Below, in pieces: positions 8,805-16,803 of a DNA stretch of 64,000 bases. The stretch comes from Streptomyces sp. NBC_01142 (lineage in GTDB: Bacteria; Actinomycetota; Actinomycetes; Streptomycetales; Streptomycetaceae): assembly GCF_026341125.1 (NCBI RefSeq), contig NZ_JAPEOR010000001.1, forward strand, positions 3,038,001-3,102,000, in the 5' to 3' direction. The notes beneath the pieces were generated by a model. It did not search any database. It saw nothing but the letters and a program-made list of their open reading frames with translations, and was not told where the DNA came from. Both the position numbers and the translations under genes were made by a program. The stretch's first letter is position 1; each line of letters opens with the position of its first letter.

Positions 8805-8853
8805 AACGCCACCGGTCTGCTGCCACCACGGCCGGCAGCGGACCGGTGGCGTT
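8805..8853. other. Long inverted repeat, 20-bp stem
   Basis: Arms AACGCCACCGGTCTGCTGCC (8805-8824) and GGCAGCGGACCGGTGGCGTT (8834-8853) pair over 20 bases with a single T-G wobble, around a 9-base loop. No T-run follows on either strand. It could be a second terminator, an mRNA-stabilising structure or the remnant of a mobile repeat. Confidence 0.6.
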
Positions 8854-8903
8854 CGCCGTGATCTGGTTCCGGCACCGCCGGCGAACGCAGCAGGGCTATG
8901 AGA

Positions 8904-8940
8904 GAGGACCCACACCCGTTGCACGGGGGTGTGGGTCCTC
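8904..8940 (-). terminator. Hairpin terminator of the P450 operon
   Basis: GAGGACCCACACCC (8904-8917) pairs perfectly with GGGTGTGGGTCCTC (8927-8940): a 14-bp stem with a 9-base loop, about 106 bases downstream of the P450 stop at 9047. On the minus strand it is followed by TCTCTCAT, a modest pyrimidine tract, as usual for Streptomyces terminators. Confidence 0.75.
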
Positions 8941-9046
8941 CTGCCCAGGGCTTGGCACGACGGGGTACCGACTCCGACCTGCGTACCGGCCGAAGCACCA
9001 CCGGATTCTGGGCAACGGGATGAGGATGCCGCCCCCCCGCTGTCGG

Positions 9047-10291
9047 TCACGGCATAGCAGGATCGAGCACGACGGGCAGTTCCGCGAGGCCGCGGAAGGC
9101 CGGGAACGGAACCTCCATCCAAGGCGCCTCACGTGCGGGGTCGGCCAGAGCCATCCTTGGGAAACGGCTGAACAGACCGGTGAGAGCGAGTTGCATCTCC
9201 AGTCTGGCCAGAGGCGCTCCCAGGCAGTAGTGAATGCCCTGCCCGAACCCCAGATGGGCACTTTGCGCGTTGTCCGGTCGCGTCACGTCGAACTGGTCCG
9301 GGGAGTCGAACTTCAGCGGGTCCCGGTTGGCCGAGGCGAGCGCGATCTGAACCAGAGCGCCCTTCGGAATCCGCGTCCCGGCGATGTCCACATCCTCGGT
9401 CGCGAAACGGAACGTCGCGCTCTCCACCGAGCCGTCGTAGCGCAGCACCTCCTCAACCGCCTGTCCGACCAGCTCCGGGTTCCGCTGCACGGCGCGAAGC
9501 TGCGAAGGATGGGCGAGGAGATGGTAGACCGCGTTGCCGATGAGGTAGGCAGTCGTCTTGTGACCCGCGAACATCAGCAGAAACGCTGTCGAGGTCAGCT
9601 CGTTCCGGGACAGCCCGCCGTCCTTGTCCCGGACTTCGGTGAGCGCGCTGAGCAGGTCATCACCCGGGTGGCTGCGCTTACGCGCGAGGAGATCCTCGAA
9701 GTACGCGTGCAGGCTCTCCTCGGCCTTCTGGTGGGCCTGCTTGGCTTCCTTGCTGAACCCGGTGTTCGCCACCGTGGTGGACCAGCCCTGCACCTCCGAC
9801 CGCTCTTCCGGCGGCACGCCGAGCAGTTCACAGATCACGGTGATCGGCAGCGGAAACGCGAACGCGGGCAGCAGGTCGACGGGTTCCTGCGTCGCGAATC
9901 CGTCCATCAGGGTCTCGACGATGTCCTGGATCTGCGGCCGCAGGGATTCCACCCGGCGCGGAGTGAACTGGGAGTTGACCAGCTTGCGTAGCCGGGTGTG
10001 CTTGGGCGGGTCGGAGTTGAGCATGTGATCGTCCAGTGCGACGGACGAGTCACCGAAGATCCTTCGGTAGGCGTCCATGGCCCCGTACATGTCCTTGCTC
10101 AACCGGGGATCCGACAGGGCGGCCCGCGCGTCCTCGTACCGGGTGATCAGGTACGTGTCGATGCCGTGCGGCGGCCGCATGGGGCAGACGGGCGCCGCAT
10201 CCCGCAGGTAGGCGTAGACAGGGTAGGGGTTCCGTCGGAACTCGGGGGTGCACCGCGAGGCTGCGGCGACGGGGTCTTCCAGTGTGGTCAC
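9047..10291 (-). CDS. Cytochrome P450
   Basis: 414 residues, the normal length of soluble actinobacterial P450s. The I-helix oxygen-activation motif is FAGHKTT, with Lys where Glu is common in this class (AGHETT). The ExxR pair is in EEVLR, and the heme loop is FGQGIHYCLG with Cys356 as the axial thiolate. The start is a GTG at 10291 after GAGGAG. This GTG overlaps the amidohydrolase stop by four bases (10288-10291), so expression is coupled. No ferredoxin or reductase gene lies nearby, so it must use partners encoded elsewhere. It is last in a four-gene operon that may tailor or degrade a small molecule. Confidence 0.95.
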   Translation of the reverse strand: MTTLEDPVAAASRCTPEFRRNPYPVYAYLRDAAPVCPMRPPHGIDTYLITRYEDARAALSDPRLSKDMYGAMDAYRRIFGDSSVALDDHMLNSDPPKHTRLRKLVNSQFTPRRVESLRPQIQDIVETLMDGFATQEPVDLLPAFAFPLPITVICELLGVPPEERSEVQGWSTTVANTGFSKEAKQAHQKAEESLHAYFEDLLARKRSHPGDDLLSALTEVRDKDGGLSRNELTSTAFLLMFAGHKTTAYLIGNAVYHLLAHPSQLRAVQRNPELVGQAVEEVLRYDGSVESATFRFATEDVDIAGTRIPKGALVQIALASANRDPLKFDSPDQFDVTRPDNAQSAHLGFGQGIHYCLGAPLARLEMQLALTGLFSRFPRMALADPAREAPWMEVPFPAFRGLAELPVVLDPAMP

Positions 10292-11241
10292 GGACGGCTC
10301 CTCAGGTCGAAGAGGGCCTCGGCGTTGCCACCGAGAATGAGCTGCTGAGACGCTTTGTCGACAGGCAGCTTCTCGATCATGCGCAGGAACTCCTCCAGCG
10401 GCGCGGACATCGGCGGCGAGTCGGTGCCGAACAGCATCCGCTCCGGCCCCAGCACCTCCGCGTTGAGGCTCAGGTGCGCCGTGCTGAACGGGCTGGTGTC
10501 GACATACATGCGCCGAAGCGCCGCGCCCGGGTCGGCCGCCGGCGGGGCGGGGGGCGCCGCGGGCGCGCCCCCGCCCCAGTGCCGGGGGCGCGCCGCCGTC
10601 TGCAGGCGTTCCGGCAGCAGAGCCATCGCGCCGCCGCCGGTGGCACCGATCAGTCGCAGGCCGGGATACTTGTCCAGCCATCCCGCGAACGCGATCATGG
10701 CCATGCTCATGGTGATGTCGCCGAACCGTCCGATCTGCTCGACGAAGCCGACGTCGTCGACCCGCTCCGTGCCGATCGGTTCGGCAGGGGCGTGCACCAG
10801 GACCGGCACTTCCATCTCGGCGGCCAGCGCGAAGAAGGAGTCGGCTCGCGGAGAGCCGAGCAGCTCGCCGTGGACACTGGAGGTGGTGATCAGGCCGACG
10901 AAGGCGGGATCTGCCAGCGTCTCCCGGACTCCTTCCAGGTGATCGTCGTCCCCGAACGGGTTGGCGTACACATACCCGCGCAACTGGTCCGGGAAGGAGG
11001 CGATCAGGCCCGACATCCAGGCGTGGAAGCCTCGCAGCCGGTCTCGTGGTTGCGCGTAGTTGTCGACGCCCGGGACTCGCGCCATCGCCCCGGCGCCCAC
11101 CGGGCTGCCGATGATGGTGAGGTCGATCCCGGCCTGAGCGCGGGCGGCGAGCATTCCGTCGACGTCGGTCAGGCTGGGAGGCATGGGGAAGCGTTGGGCG
11201 GCCTCCGGTGGGGACAGATGCCCGTGGATGTCGATGATCAT
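10288..11241 (-). CDS. Amidohydrolase family (decarboxylase-like) protein
   Basis: 317 residues of the amidohydrolase_2 type. The metal motif HGH is at residues 6-8 (MIIDIHGHL); a later metal-binding histidine is in VLVHAPAEP, and the C-terminal aspartate motif is FGTDSP. This set is shared by ACMSD-like and other non-oxidative decarboxylases as well as hydrolases. An Ala/Pro/Gly-rich insertion (GGGAPAAPPAPPAADPG) interrupts the barrel and is probably a disordered loop. The ATG overlaps the upstream stop as ATGA (11238-11241), and the stop overlaps the P450 start. Decarboxylation of an aromatic or oxo acid is the best guess. Confidence 0.88.
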   Translation of the reverse strand: MIIDIHGHLSPPEAAQRFPMPPSLTDVDGMLAARAQAGIDLTIIGSPVGAGAMARVPGVDNYAQPRDRLRGFHAWMSGLIASFPDQLRGYVYANPFGDDDHLEGVRETLADPAFVGLITTSSVHGELLGSPRADSFFALAAEMEVPVLVHAPAEPIGTERVDDVGFVEQIGRFGDITMSMAMIAFAGWLDKYPGLRLIGATGGGAMALLPERLQTAARPRHWGGGAPAAPPAPPAADPGAALRRMYVDTSPFSTAHLSLNAEVLGPERMLFGTDSPPMSAPLEEFLRMIEKLPVDKASQQLILGGNAEALFDLRSRP

Positions 11242-12122
11242 GTGGCGGTTCCCCGCTTCGGCGTGAGTGCGTGGGCGACCGCGACACAGTCCTCGTCGCC
11301 GAATCCCTGCTCGGTGGCGCGGAGGTGGGTCTCCGCGGCTGCCGCGGCGAGCGGAAGCCGCAGCCCGGCCGCCGCGGCCTGGTCCGCGACAAGCTTGAGA
11401 TCCTTGGCCATCAGGCGGAGCCGGAAGTCGGGCTTGTCGAAGCGCCCGACAGCCAGGCGTTTCGACTTGAACGACATGACCGGCGAGGCGAAGCCGCTGC
11501 CCGCGATCGTGCTGAGGACGAGCTTCGGGTCGAGGCCGGTGCCGGCCGCCAACTCGACGGCTTCGGCCAGCGCCTGTACCTCTATTCCCATCAGCAGGTT
11601 GAGGAGCAGCTTCATCCGCATGCCGGAACCGAGTTCGCCGAGGTGGACGACCTGCTTGCCGAGCAGTTCGAGCAGCGGCCGCCCCGCGGTGAAGACCCGC
11701 TCCTCGCCGCCGACGAACAGCCGCAGCTCGCCGTTGCGGGCGTGCTCGTTGTTGCCCAGCATGCCGACGTCCAGAACGGAGGACACGCTCCCGGCGAGGC
11801 GCACGACCTCGTCGGGGGCGACGGTGCTGGCGCACACCAGGGCGCCGGGGTACGGGCCTCCGGAAAGGACCCCGTTTGGTCCCCGCAGCACAGCGCCGAG
11901 GGCTTCGCCGTCGGCCACGGTGCAGATGGCAGCGCTCGTACCCTCGACGGCATCGGCCGGGTGGGCTGCGGCGAAGGCGCCGGCCTTGGCGAGCGGACCG
12001 GTCCGCTCCGCGGTGCGGTTCCAGACCCGGACCTGAACGCCCTGGTCGAGGAGGCGGGTGGCCAGACCGGTGCCCATCGTGCCGAGACCGAGGACGGCGA
12101 CAGGCCCGCTGGGGCGCGTCAT
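11238..12122 (-). CDS. NAD(P)-dependent oxidoreductase of the 3-hydroxyisobutyrate dehydrogenase family
   Basis: 294 residues. A Rossmann nucleotide-binding domain opens with AVLGLGTMG (GxGxxG, 12-17) followed by LLDQGVQVRVWNRT, whose Arg after the second strand favours NADPH. The all-helical C-terminal domain has GSGMRMKLLLNLLMG, matching the family's catalytic-lysine helix. Family members act on beta-hydroxyacids or reduce succinic semialdehyde and glyoxylate. Both ends overlap neighbours by four bases (12119-12122 and 11238-11241). It is the second gene of the ABM-dehydrogenase-amidohydrolase-P450 unit; substrate unknown. Confidence 0.9.
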   Translation of the reverse strand: MTRPSGPVAVLGLGTMGTGLATRLLDQGVQVRVWNRTAERTGPLAKAGAFAAAHPADAVEGTSAAICTVADGEALGAVLRGPNGVLSGGPYPGALVCASTVAPDEVVRLAGSVSSVLDVGMLGNNEHARNGELRLFVGGEERVFTAGRPLLELLGKQVVHLGELGSGMRMKLLLNLLMGIEVQALAEAVELAAGTGLDPKLVLSTIAGSGFASPVMSFKSKRLAVGRFDKPDFRLRLMAKDLKLVADQAAAAGLRLPLAAAAAETHLRATEQGFGDEDCVAVAHALTPKRGTAT

Positions 12123-12457
12123 GCCTTCACCCCAACGGTCTCCTGTATGACCCGGTAGCGCAGCGACTGGGTCTCCTCGACCCACTCGCGCAGCGGAGCC
12201 ACCAGTTCGCGGTGGTCCTCGCCCTGCTGCCAGGCGAAGAAGTGCTCGGGCGTCTCCCACTCGCTGGTGATCACCCACTGCCGGGAGTCGTCGATGGGCT
12301 CTCCCAGCCGGTCGATGATGTGCCCGGGCACGCGGGAGACGGACTTCCGAATCCGCTCGTACATGGCCAGAAACCCTTGCTCGCCACCCTCGATGACGCG
12401 AACCGCGTACACCACGGACAGCTTGTCGGCCGATTGGCCCTTCGGAACAGCGCTCAT
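12119..12457 (-). CDS. Antibiotic biosynthesis monooxygenase (ABM) domain protein
   Basis: 112 residues, first gene of the P450 operon. The ATG at 12457 follows a strong AGGAGGAG, which decides the start against the longer open frame. The sequence shows the ABM ferredoxin-like repeat: SVVYAVRVIEGGEQGFLAMY, then VPGHIIDRLGEPIDDSRQW and VITSEWETPEHFFAWQQ. Such domains are small cofactor-free oxygenases or binding proteins and often accompany polyketide-type tailoring enzymes. Its stop overlaps the dehydrogenase ATG. It is only distantly like the ABM protein at 352. Confidence 0.85.
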   Translation of the reverse strand: MSAVPKGQSADKLSVVYAVRVIEGGEQGFLAMYERIRKSVSRVPGHIIDRLGEPIDDSRQWVITSEWETPEHFFAWQQGEDHRELVAPLREWVEETQSLRYRVIQETVGVKA

Positions 12458-12798
12458 GTCTCCTCCTGGGGGTGAGATCTGGTAGAGCACGACTCCCACC
12501 GACTCATGGCTCCCGTGGCCATGCAACTCCGACGGGGGGACAGCCCAATGGAGACAAGGGCTCTCCCGCGGTTGCTAGCCCGTACGGGTGACAATTGAAG
12601 TGCCCCTTTCGGAGGGGATTCTGGGTGCCTCGCGCCCCATCACCGAGGACTCGCCTGCTCCTTGAGATCCGGCTCCGCGCCGAGGCCGGCAGTTCGCTTC
12701 CCGGCCTCCGCGTCCGCCCTGGGCGGCCGGTTCCGCATGGGCCCTCGAACAGGCGAGCAGAACGCGCGGGCGTCCCCCGGCCGGGCTGCAATGGACAG
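12458..12798. promoter_or_regulatory. Divergent upstream region between P450 operon and betaine-type transporter
   Basis: 341 bases that must carry promoters for both operons. A perfect 10-bp palindrome CCCGTACGGG lies at 12579-12588, and a short hairpin CCCC-TTTCG-GAGGGG just after it (about 12602-12616). The frame of the permease is open back to 12595, but that extension is charged, low-complexity sequence with no SD, so it is treated as leader. No riboswitch was recognised. Confidence 0.4.
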
Positions 12799-13479
12799 GT
12801 GACTGCGCCCCCCGACGACTGCCTCGCGCGCAATGAATGGATCTGTGGTGAGTACCTCTCCACCCGCAGCGAGATCCTCCTGGACGCGGTCCTCCAGCAC
12901 CTCCAGCTCACCCTCGTCGCCGTCCTCATCGGCGTCGTGCTCGCCGTCCCCTTCGCCGTCGCAGCCCGCCGCTGGAACTGGGCCGCAGGTCCCGTACTCG
13001 GCCTGACGACGATCCTCTACACGGTCCCGTCGCTCGCGATGTTCTCCCTGCTCCTGCCGGTGTACGGACTCTCCGCCTCACTCGTCGTCGCCGGCCTCGT
13101 CCTCTACTCGCTCACCCTGCTCGTACGGAACATCCTCGCCGGGCTGCGCGCGGTGCCCGAGGAGACCCGGCAGGCCGCACGCGGCATGGGATACGGACCG
13201 ATCCGGCTGCTGCTCGCCGTCGAGCTGCCGCTCGCGCTGCCCGCCGCCATGGCCGGGCTGCGCATCGCCACGGTCTCCGCCATCTCGCTGGTCACCATCG
13301 GCGCGATCGTGGGTTTCGGCGGTCTCGGCAATCTCATCTACTCCGGTATGAACACCTACTTCAAGGCCCAGGTGCTCACCGCGTCCGTACTCTGCGTGAT
13401 CATCGCCGTCGTCGCCGACCTGCTGCTCCTGCTGATCCAGCGGCTGCTCACCCCGTGGACGAGAGGGCAGAACGCATGA
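12799..13479 (+). CDS. Glycine betaine/choline-type ABC transporter permease (OpuC-like)
   Basis: 226 residues with about six membrane helices and the BPD_transp_1 EAA loop AARGMGYGPIRLLLAVELPL. Near the end it has GLGNLIYSGMNTYF, a pattern typical of OpuCB/OpuCD-type permeases. The GTG at 12799 gives the usual N-terminus (VTAPPDDCLARNEWICGEYL) although the SD (GGACAG) is weak. Its stop overlaps the next permease start as ATGA. With the neighbouring permease, lipoprotein and the ATPase at 15640 it forms an importer for compatible solutes such as betaine, carnitine or choline. Confidence 0.88.
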   Translation: MTAPPDDCLARNEWICGEYLSTRSEILLDAVLQHLQLTLVAVLIGVVLAVPFAVAARRWNWAAGPVLGLTTILYTVPSLAMFSLLLPVYGLSASLVVAGLVLYSLTLLVRNILAGLRAVPEETRQAARGMGYGPIRLLLAVELPLALPAAMAGLRIATVSAISLVTIGAIVGFGGLGNLIYSGMNTYFKAQVLTASVLCVIIAVVADLLLLLIQRLLTPWTRGQNA

Positions 13480-14150
13480 ACACGCTCTCGTCCGCCTGGG
13501 ACTGGCTTACCAGCGCCGCCAACTGGTCGGGTGCCAACGGCATCTGGAACCGTCTCGGCGAACATCTCTTCCTCACCGTCGTCTGCCTCGCCCTGAGCTG
13601 CCTGATCGCGCTGCCGGTCGCACTCGTCCTCGGGCACCTCGGCAAGGGCGGCGCGCTCGCGGTCAATATCTCCAACGTCGGCCGTGCCGTGCCCACTTTC
13701 GCCGTCCTCGTTCTGCTGCTGCTCAGTCCCATCGGTTCGTACGGCTCGTGGCCCACGATCATCGCGCTGGTGCTCTTCGCCGTCCCGCCGCTGCTGACCA
13801 ACGCGTACGTGGGGATGCGCGGCGTCGACCAGGACGTCGTACGCGCCGCCCGCGGTATGGGAATGACCGGCTCGCAGATGCTGCTGCGGGTGGAAGTGCC
13901 CCTCGCCCTGCCGCTGATCCTCACCGGCGTGCGGATCGCCGCCGTACAGCTGGTGGCCACCGCGACCATCGCCGCGCTCGCGGGCGGCGGCGGACTCGGC
14001 CGCATCATCACGGCGGGATTCAATCTCGCCTCCACCCCCCAGGTGGTTGCGGGAGCGGCCCTCGTGGCGGCCTTCGCGCTGATCGTGGAGACGCTGTTCG
14101 TGGTGGCGCAGCGGCTGTCCCCCGAGTGGGCGAGGGGGACAGCCGGATGA
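13476..14150 (+). CDS. Second glycine betaine/choline-type ABC permease (OpuC-like)
   Basis: 224 residues, translationally coupled to the first permease by the 13476-13479 overlap. It carries the EAA loop AARGMGMTGSQMLLRVEVPL, six hydrophobic segments, and the late motif GGGGLGRIITAGFN. It is a paralogue of the upstream gene, and the two would pair as a heterodimeric channel. Its stop overlaps the lipoprotein start (14147-14150), giving a strictly coupled three-gene unit on the plus strand. Confidence 0.9.
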   Translation: MNTLSSAWDWLTSAANWSGANGIWNRLGEHLFLTVVCLALSCLIALPVALVLGHLGKGGALAVNISNVGRAVPTFAVLVLLLLSPIGSYGSWPTIIALVLFAVPPLLTNAYVGMRGVDQDVVRAARGMGMTGSQMLLRVEVPLALPLILTGVRIAAVQLVATATIAALAGGGGLGRIITAGFNLASTPQVVAGAALVAAFALIVETLFVVAQRLSPEWARGTAG

Positions 14151-15097
14151 GTCCGCGGCGGGCGCTCGTGGCCGCCGCTCTGCTGGTCGTCCCCGCCTGC
14201 ACCACCGGGCCTTCCCTGGAGACGCAGGGCGAGGTGACCGTGCCGCCCGGTGACAGCAGGCATCTGACGATCGGCTCCGCAGGCTTCACCGAGAGCGATC
14301 TGCTGGCGCAGATGTACGCACATCTCCTCGACGAGGCCGGATATCACACGGAGATCCTGTCCGTCACCAACCGCGAGATCTACGAACCCGCGCTGGAGAG
14401 CGGCCAGATCGACGTGGTGCCGGAGTACGCCGCGACGTTCGCGGACTGGCTCAACGCCAAGGCCAATGGCCCCGAAGCGAAAACGGTCGGCTCGCCCGAC
14501 CTGACCGCGACGATGACGGCGCTGCGGGGGCTCGCCACCCCGCGCGGCCTCACCGTGCTCGACGCCGGGAAGGCCGTCGACCAGAACGCCTTCGCCGTCC
14601 CCCGGGCCTTCGCCGAGCGGCACCGGCTCAAGACCTTGAGCGACCTGGGCAGGTCCCGACTGCCCGTACGGCTCGCGGCGGGCGACGAGTGTGTCCAACG
14701 TCCGTACTGCGAACCGGGGCTGAAGAAGACCTACGGCATCGACATCACCGGCGTCGACCCCAAGGGGGTGGGCACCACACAGGCCAAACAGGCTGTCCAG
14801 AGCGGCCAGGACCAGATGGTTCTGACCACGACCACCGACGCGACGCTCGATGAATACGGCCTGGTCCTGCTCGCCGACGACAAACACCTGCAGAACGCCG
14901 ACTACATCGTGCCGGTCGTCAACCGGGCCAGGGCGGGCAGCGCAGGGGCGACGCGTGCGCTGGGCCGGCTCAACACCGTACTGACGACCACGGATCTGGC
15001 GTCCCTCAACGAGCAGGTGGACAGCTGGCGGCGGCTGCCCAAGGACGTCGCCAGGAACTATCTGGAGTCCAAGAAGCTGCTCGGCACGTCCGGCTGA
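14147..15097 (+). CDS. Glycine betaine/choline-type substrate-binding lipoprotein
   Basis: 316 residues. The N-terminus MSPRRALVAAALLVVPAC is a lipoprotein signal with Cys18 as the lipidated residue. The mature part is an OpuAC-type binding domain (LTIGSAGFTESDLLAQMYAH; SGQIDVVPEYAATF), where betaine proteins of this class present their ligand-contacting residues. The end is RNYLESKKLLGTSG. It captures the solute outside the membrane and feeds the two upstream permeases. The ATP-binding partner is convergent, at 15640-16803. Confidence 0.9.
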   Translation: MSPRRALVAAALLVVPACTTGPSLETQGEVTVPPGDSRHLTIGSAGFTESDLLAQMYAHLLDEAGYHTEILSVTNREIYEPALESGQIDVVPEYAATFADWLNAKANGPEAKTVGSPDLTATMTALRGLATPRGLTVLDAGKAVDQNAFAVPRAFAERHRLKTLSDLGRSRLPVRLAAGDECVQRPYCEPGLKKTYGIDITGVDPKGVGTTQAKQAVQSGQDQMVLTTTTDATLDEYGLVLLADDKHLQNADYIVPVVNRARAGSAGATRALGRLNTVLTTTDLASLNEQVDSWRRLPKDVARNYLESKKLLGTSG

Positions 15098-15101
15098 GGG
15101 G

Positions 15102-15161
15102 CAGTCGGCTCAGGGACAGCCGACCGAGGAACAGTCGGCTCAGGGACAGCCGACCGAGGAA
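15102..15161. terminator. Two tandem 30-bp repeats, each a hairpin, between convergent genes
   Basis: A 30-base unit beginning CAGTCGGCTCAGGGACAGCC is present twice back to back (15102-15131 and 15132-15161). Each contains GTCGGCT...AGCCGAC, a 7-bp stem with a 7-base loop. The position between the lipoprotein stop (15097) and the convergent phosphatase stop (15173) fits a bidirectional terminator that arose by duplication. Confidence 0.65.
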
Positions 15162-15172
15162 CATTCGGCCGC

Positions 15173-15604
15173 TCAGCCGGTGAAGCGACGCACATAGCGC
15201 CGCTGCCACGGGGTTTCGACGGCCCGAGGGGCGTAGTGCCGGCGCACGTAGTCGACCGCCTTCTCCGCCGGCACTCCGTCGAGAACGGCCAGGCAGGCGA
15301 GGGCCGTTCCGGTCCGGCCGCGACCGCCGCCGCAGGCGATCTCGACACGTTCGACGCCGGCACGTGCCCATGCCTCGCCGAGAATCTCCTGGGCGTGTGC
15401 GTGGTTGCCGGGGAGCCAGAAGTCCGGCCAGCGCAGCCAGCGGGCCTCCCAGGGGACTTCGGGGGGCTGTTTGGCAAGCAGGTGGACGGCGTAGGTGGGT
15501 GTCGGTCCGGCCGGAAGCGGCCGGCGGAGCGCACGGCCGCGGACCAGGCGCCCGGAGGGGAGCCGCAGGACACCGGCGTCGGTCGAATTCCAGCTCTCGG
15601 TCAC
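15173..15604 (-). CDS. Protein-tyrosine-phosphatase-like protein
   Basis: 143 residues from a GTG at 15604. The signature CGGGRGRTG (Cys91 to Arg97) is a complete Cx5R phosphatase loop, as in dual-specificity and tyrosine phosphatases, preceded by the strand RVEIA. The small size suggests a minimal phosphatase domain. It sits between the transporter ATPase gene and the convergent transporter operon. It is co-directional with, and 35 bases downstream of, the ATPase gene, so they may share a transcript. Whether it acts on phosphotyrosine, lipids or nucleotides cannot be told. Confidence 0.82.
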   Translation of the reverse strand: MTESWNSTDAGVLRLPSGRLVRGRALRRPLPAGPTPTYAVHLLAKQPPEVPWEARWLRWPDFWLPGNHAHAQEILGEAWARAGVERVEIACGGGRGRTGTALACLAVLDGVPAEKAVDYVRRHYAPRAVETPWQRRYVRRFTG

Positions 15605-15639
15605 GTGCCCACCGTACCCAGTGCCTGGGGCGCACACCG

Positions 15640-16803
15640 CTACGCGTCCGCCACCGAATCGAACTCCACCTCGTCGCGCGCGACACCCTGCGCGTCCGCG
15701 TCCACCGAGCGGCGCAGCGCCTCGTGCAGCTTCGCCGGGGTCAGCACGCCGAGGAAGCGCTCCTCGTCCAGCACCGCCACCCACCCCGCGTCGTGCTGCA
15801 GCATCTCGCTGAACGCCTGCTTCAGCGGCGAACCCACCGGCACCCAGGCCTCCATCCGACGGGCCAGATCGCCGACCGTTCCCTGCTCGCCGGCGATCGA
15901 GAGGGCGTCCGCGGAGACCCAGCCGTGCAGCTCGCCCTCGGCGCCCAGCACCACGGCCCAGCGCGCGCCCTCGGTACGCAGCCGGGCCGCGGCCGTCCTG
16001 GCCGTCTCGTCCAGGCGGGCGACCGGCGGTTCCTCCAGGTCGTCCACCTCGACCGTGGTGACCGAGAGCCGCTTCAGTCCGCGGTCCGCGCCCACGAACT
16101 GCGCCACGTACGGAGTGGCGGGTGTGCCGAGGACCGCCGCCGGGGTGTCGAACTGCTCGATCCTGCCCTGCCCGTAGACCGCGATACGGTCACCCATCCG
16201 CACCGCCTCCTCGATGTCATGGGTGACCAGCAGCACCGTCTTGCGGACCGTCGCCTGCAGACTCAGGAACTCGTTCTGCAGGCGCTCACGCACCACCGGG
16301 TCGACCGCGCCGAACGGCTCGTCCATCAGCAGCACCGGGGGGTCGGCCGCCAGCGCCCGCGCCACTCCCACCCGCTGGCGCTGTCCCCCGGAGAGCTGTG
16401 CCGGATAGCGGGAGCCGTACGTCTTCGGGTCGAGCCCCACCAGATCGAGCAGCTCGGCGGCCCGCTTGCGCGCCTTCGCCTTCTTCCAGCCGACCAGGGA
16501 GGGGACGGTCGCGGTGTTGTCGAGGACCGTACGGTGCGGAAAGAGCCCGACCTGCTGGATGACGTAGCCGATCCGGCGGCGCAGTTTGACCGGGTCGACG
16601 GTGGAGATGTCCTCGCCCTCGACGAGGATGCGGCCCGAGGTGGGCTCGATCAGCCGGTTGACCATCATCATCGTGGTCGTCTTGCCGCAGCCGGAGGGGC
16701 CGACGAGGGTGACCAGTTCGCCTTCCGCGACCTCGAAGGACAGGCCGTCGACGGCGGTCGTCCCGTCCGGGTAGACCTTGCTGACCTGCTCGAACCGGAT
16801 CAT
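15640..16803 (-). CDS. Glycine betaine/choline-type ABC transporter ATP-binding protein with CBS domains
   Basis: 387 residues. Walker A is GPSGCGKT (35-42). The Q-loop region is IGYVIQQVGLFPHRTVLDN, the signature is LSGGQRQRVGVARAL, Walker B is LLMDEP and the switch histidine is in VTHDIEEA. The C-terminal third is a tandem CBS pair (EGARWAVVLGAEGELHGWVS; DAGWVAVLDEERFLGVLTPA), which in OpuA/OpuC-type ATPases senses ionic strength or cyclic dinucleotides. It should energise the two permeases at 12799-14150, but it is on the opposite strand and convergent with them, an unusual split of the operon. Confidence 0.93.
   Translation of the reverse strand: MIRFEQVSKVYPDGTTAVDGLSFEVAEGELVTLVGPSGCGKTTTMMMVNRLIEPTSGRILVEGEDISTVDPVKLRRRIGYVIQQVGLFPHRTVLDNTATVPSLVGWKKAKARKRAAELLDLVGLDPKTYGSRYPAQLSGGQRQRVGVARALAADPPVLLMDEPFGAVDPVVRERLQNEFLSLQATVRKTVLLVTHDIEEAVRMGDRIAVYGQGRIEQFDTPAAVLGTPATPYVAQFVGADRGLKRLSVTTVEVDDLEEPPVARLDETARTAAARLRTEGARWAVVLGAEGELHGWVSADALSIAGEQGTVGDLARRMEAWVPVGSPLKQAFSEMLQHDAGWVAVLDEERFLGVLTPAKLHEALRRSVDADAQGVARDEVEFDSVADA

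Larger units (their letters stand above)
8657..9046. other. Intergenic region with two strong hairpins
   Basis: This 390-base stretch separates the end of the P450 operon from the next minus-strand gene. It contains the two inverted repeats listed separately (8805-8853 and 8904-8940). I see no convincing coding sequence: the open frames are shadows without SD or family signal. Confidence 0.5.

Noticed and set aside
9047..11392. A 781-codon open frame covering the P450 and more
   Set aside because: The upstream third reads through the amidohydrolase in another frame. The P450 starts at the GTG at 10291 with GAGGAG and a GTGA overlap.
12595..12798. N-terminal extension of the first betaine-type permease
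   Set aside because: The extension is charged and unlike any permease N-terminus; the GTG at 12799 gives the usual family start.
12458..12798. Possible riboswitch before the transporter operon
   Set aside because: Only a short hairpin and a 10-bp palindrome are visible; no known riboswitch core could be traced.
13448..14887. A 479-codon open frame antisense to the betaine-type transporter
   Set aside because: No SD or motif, while the plus-strand genes have clear family signatures and coupled overlaps.
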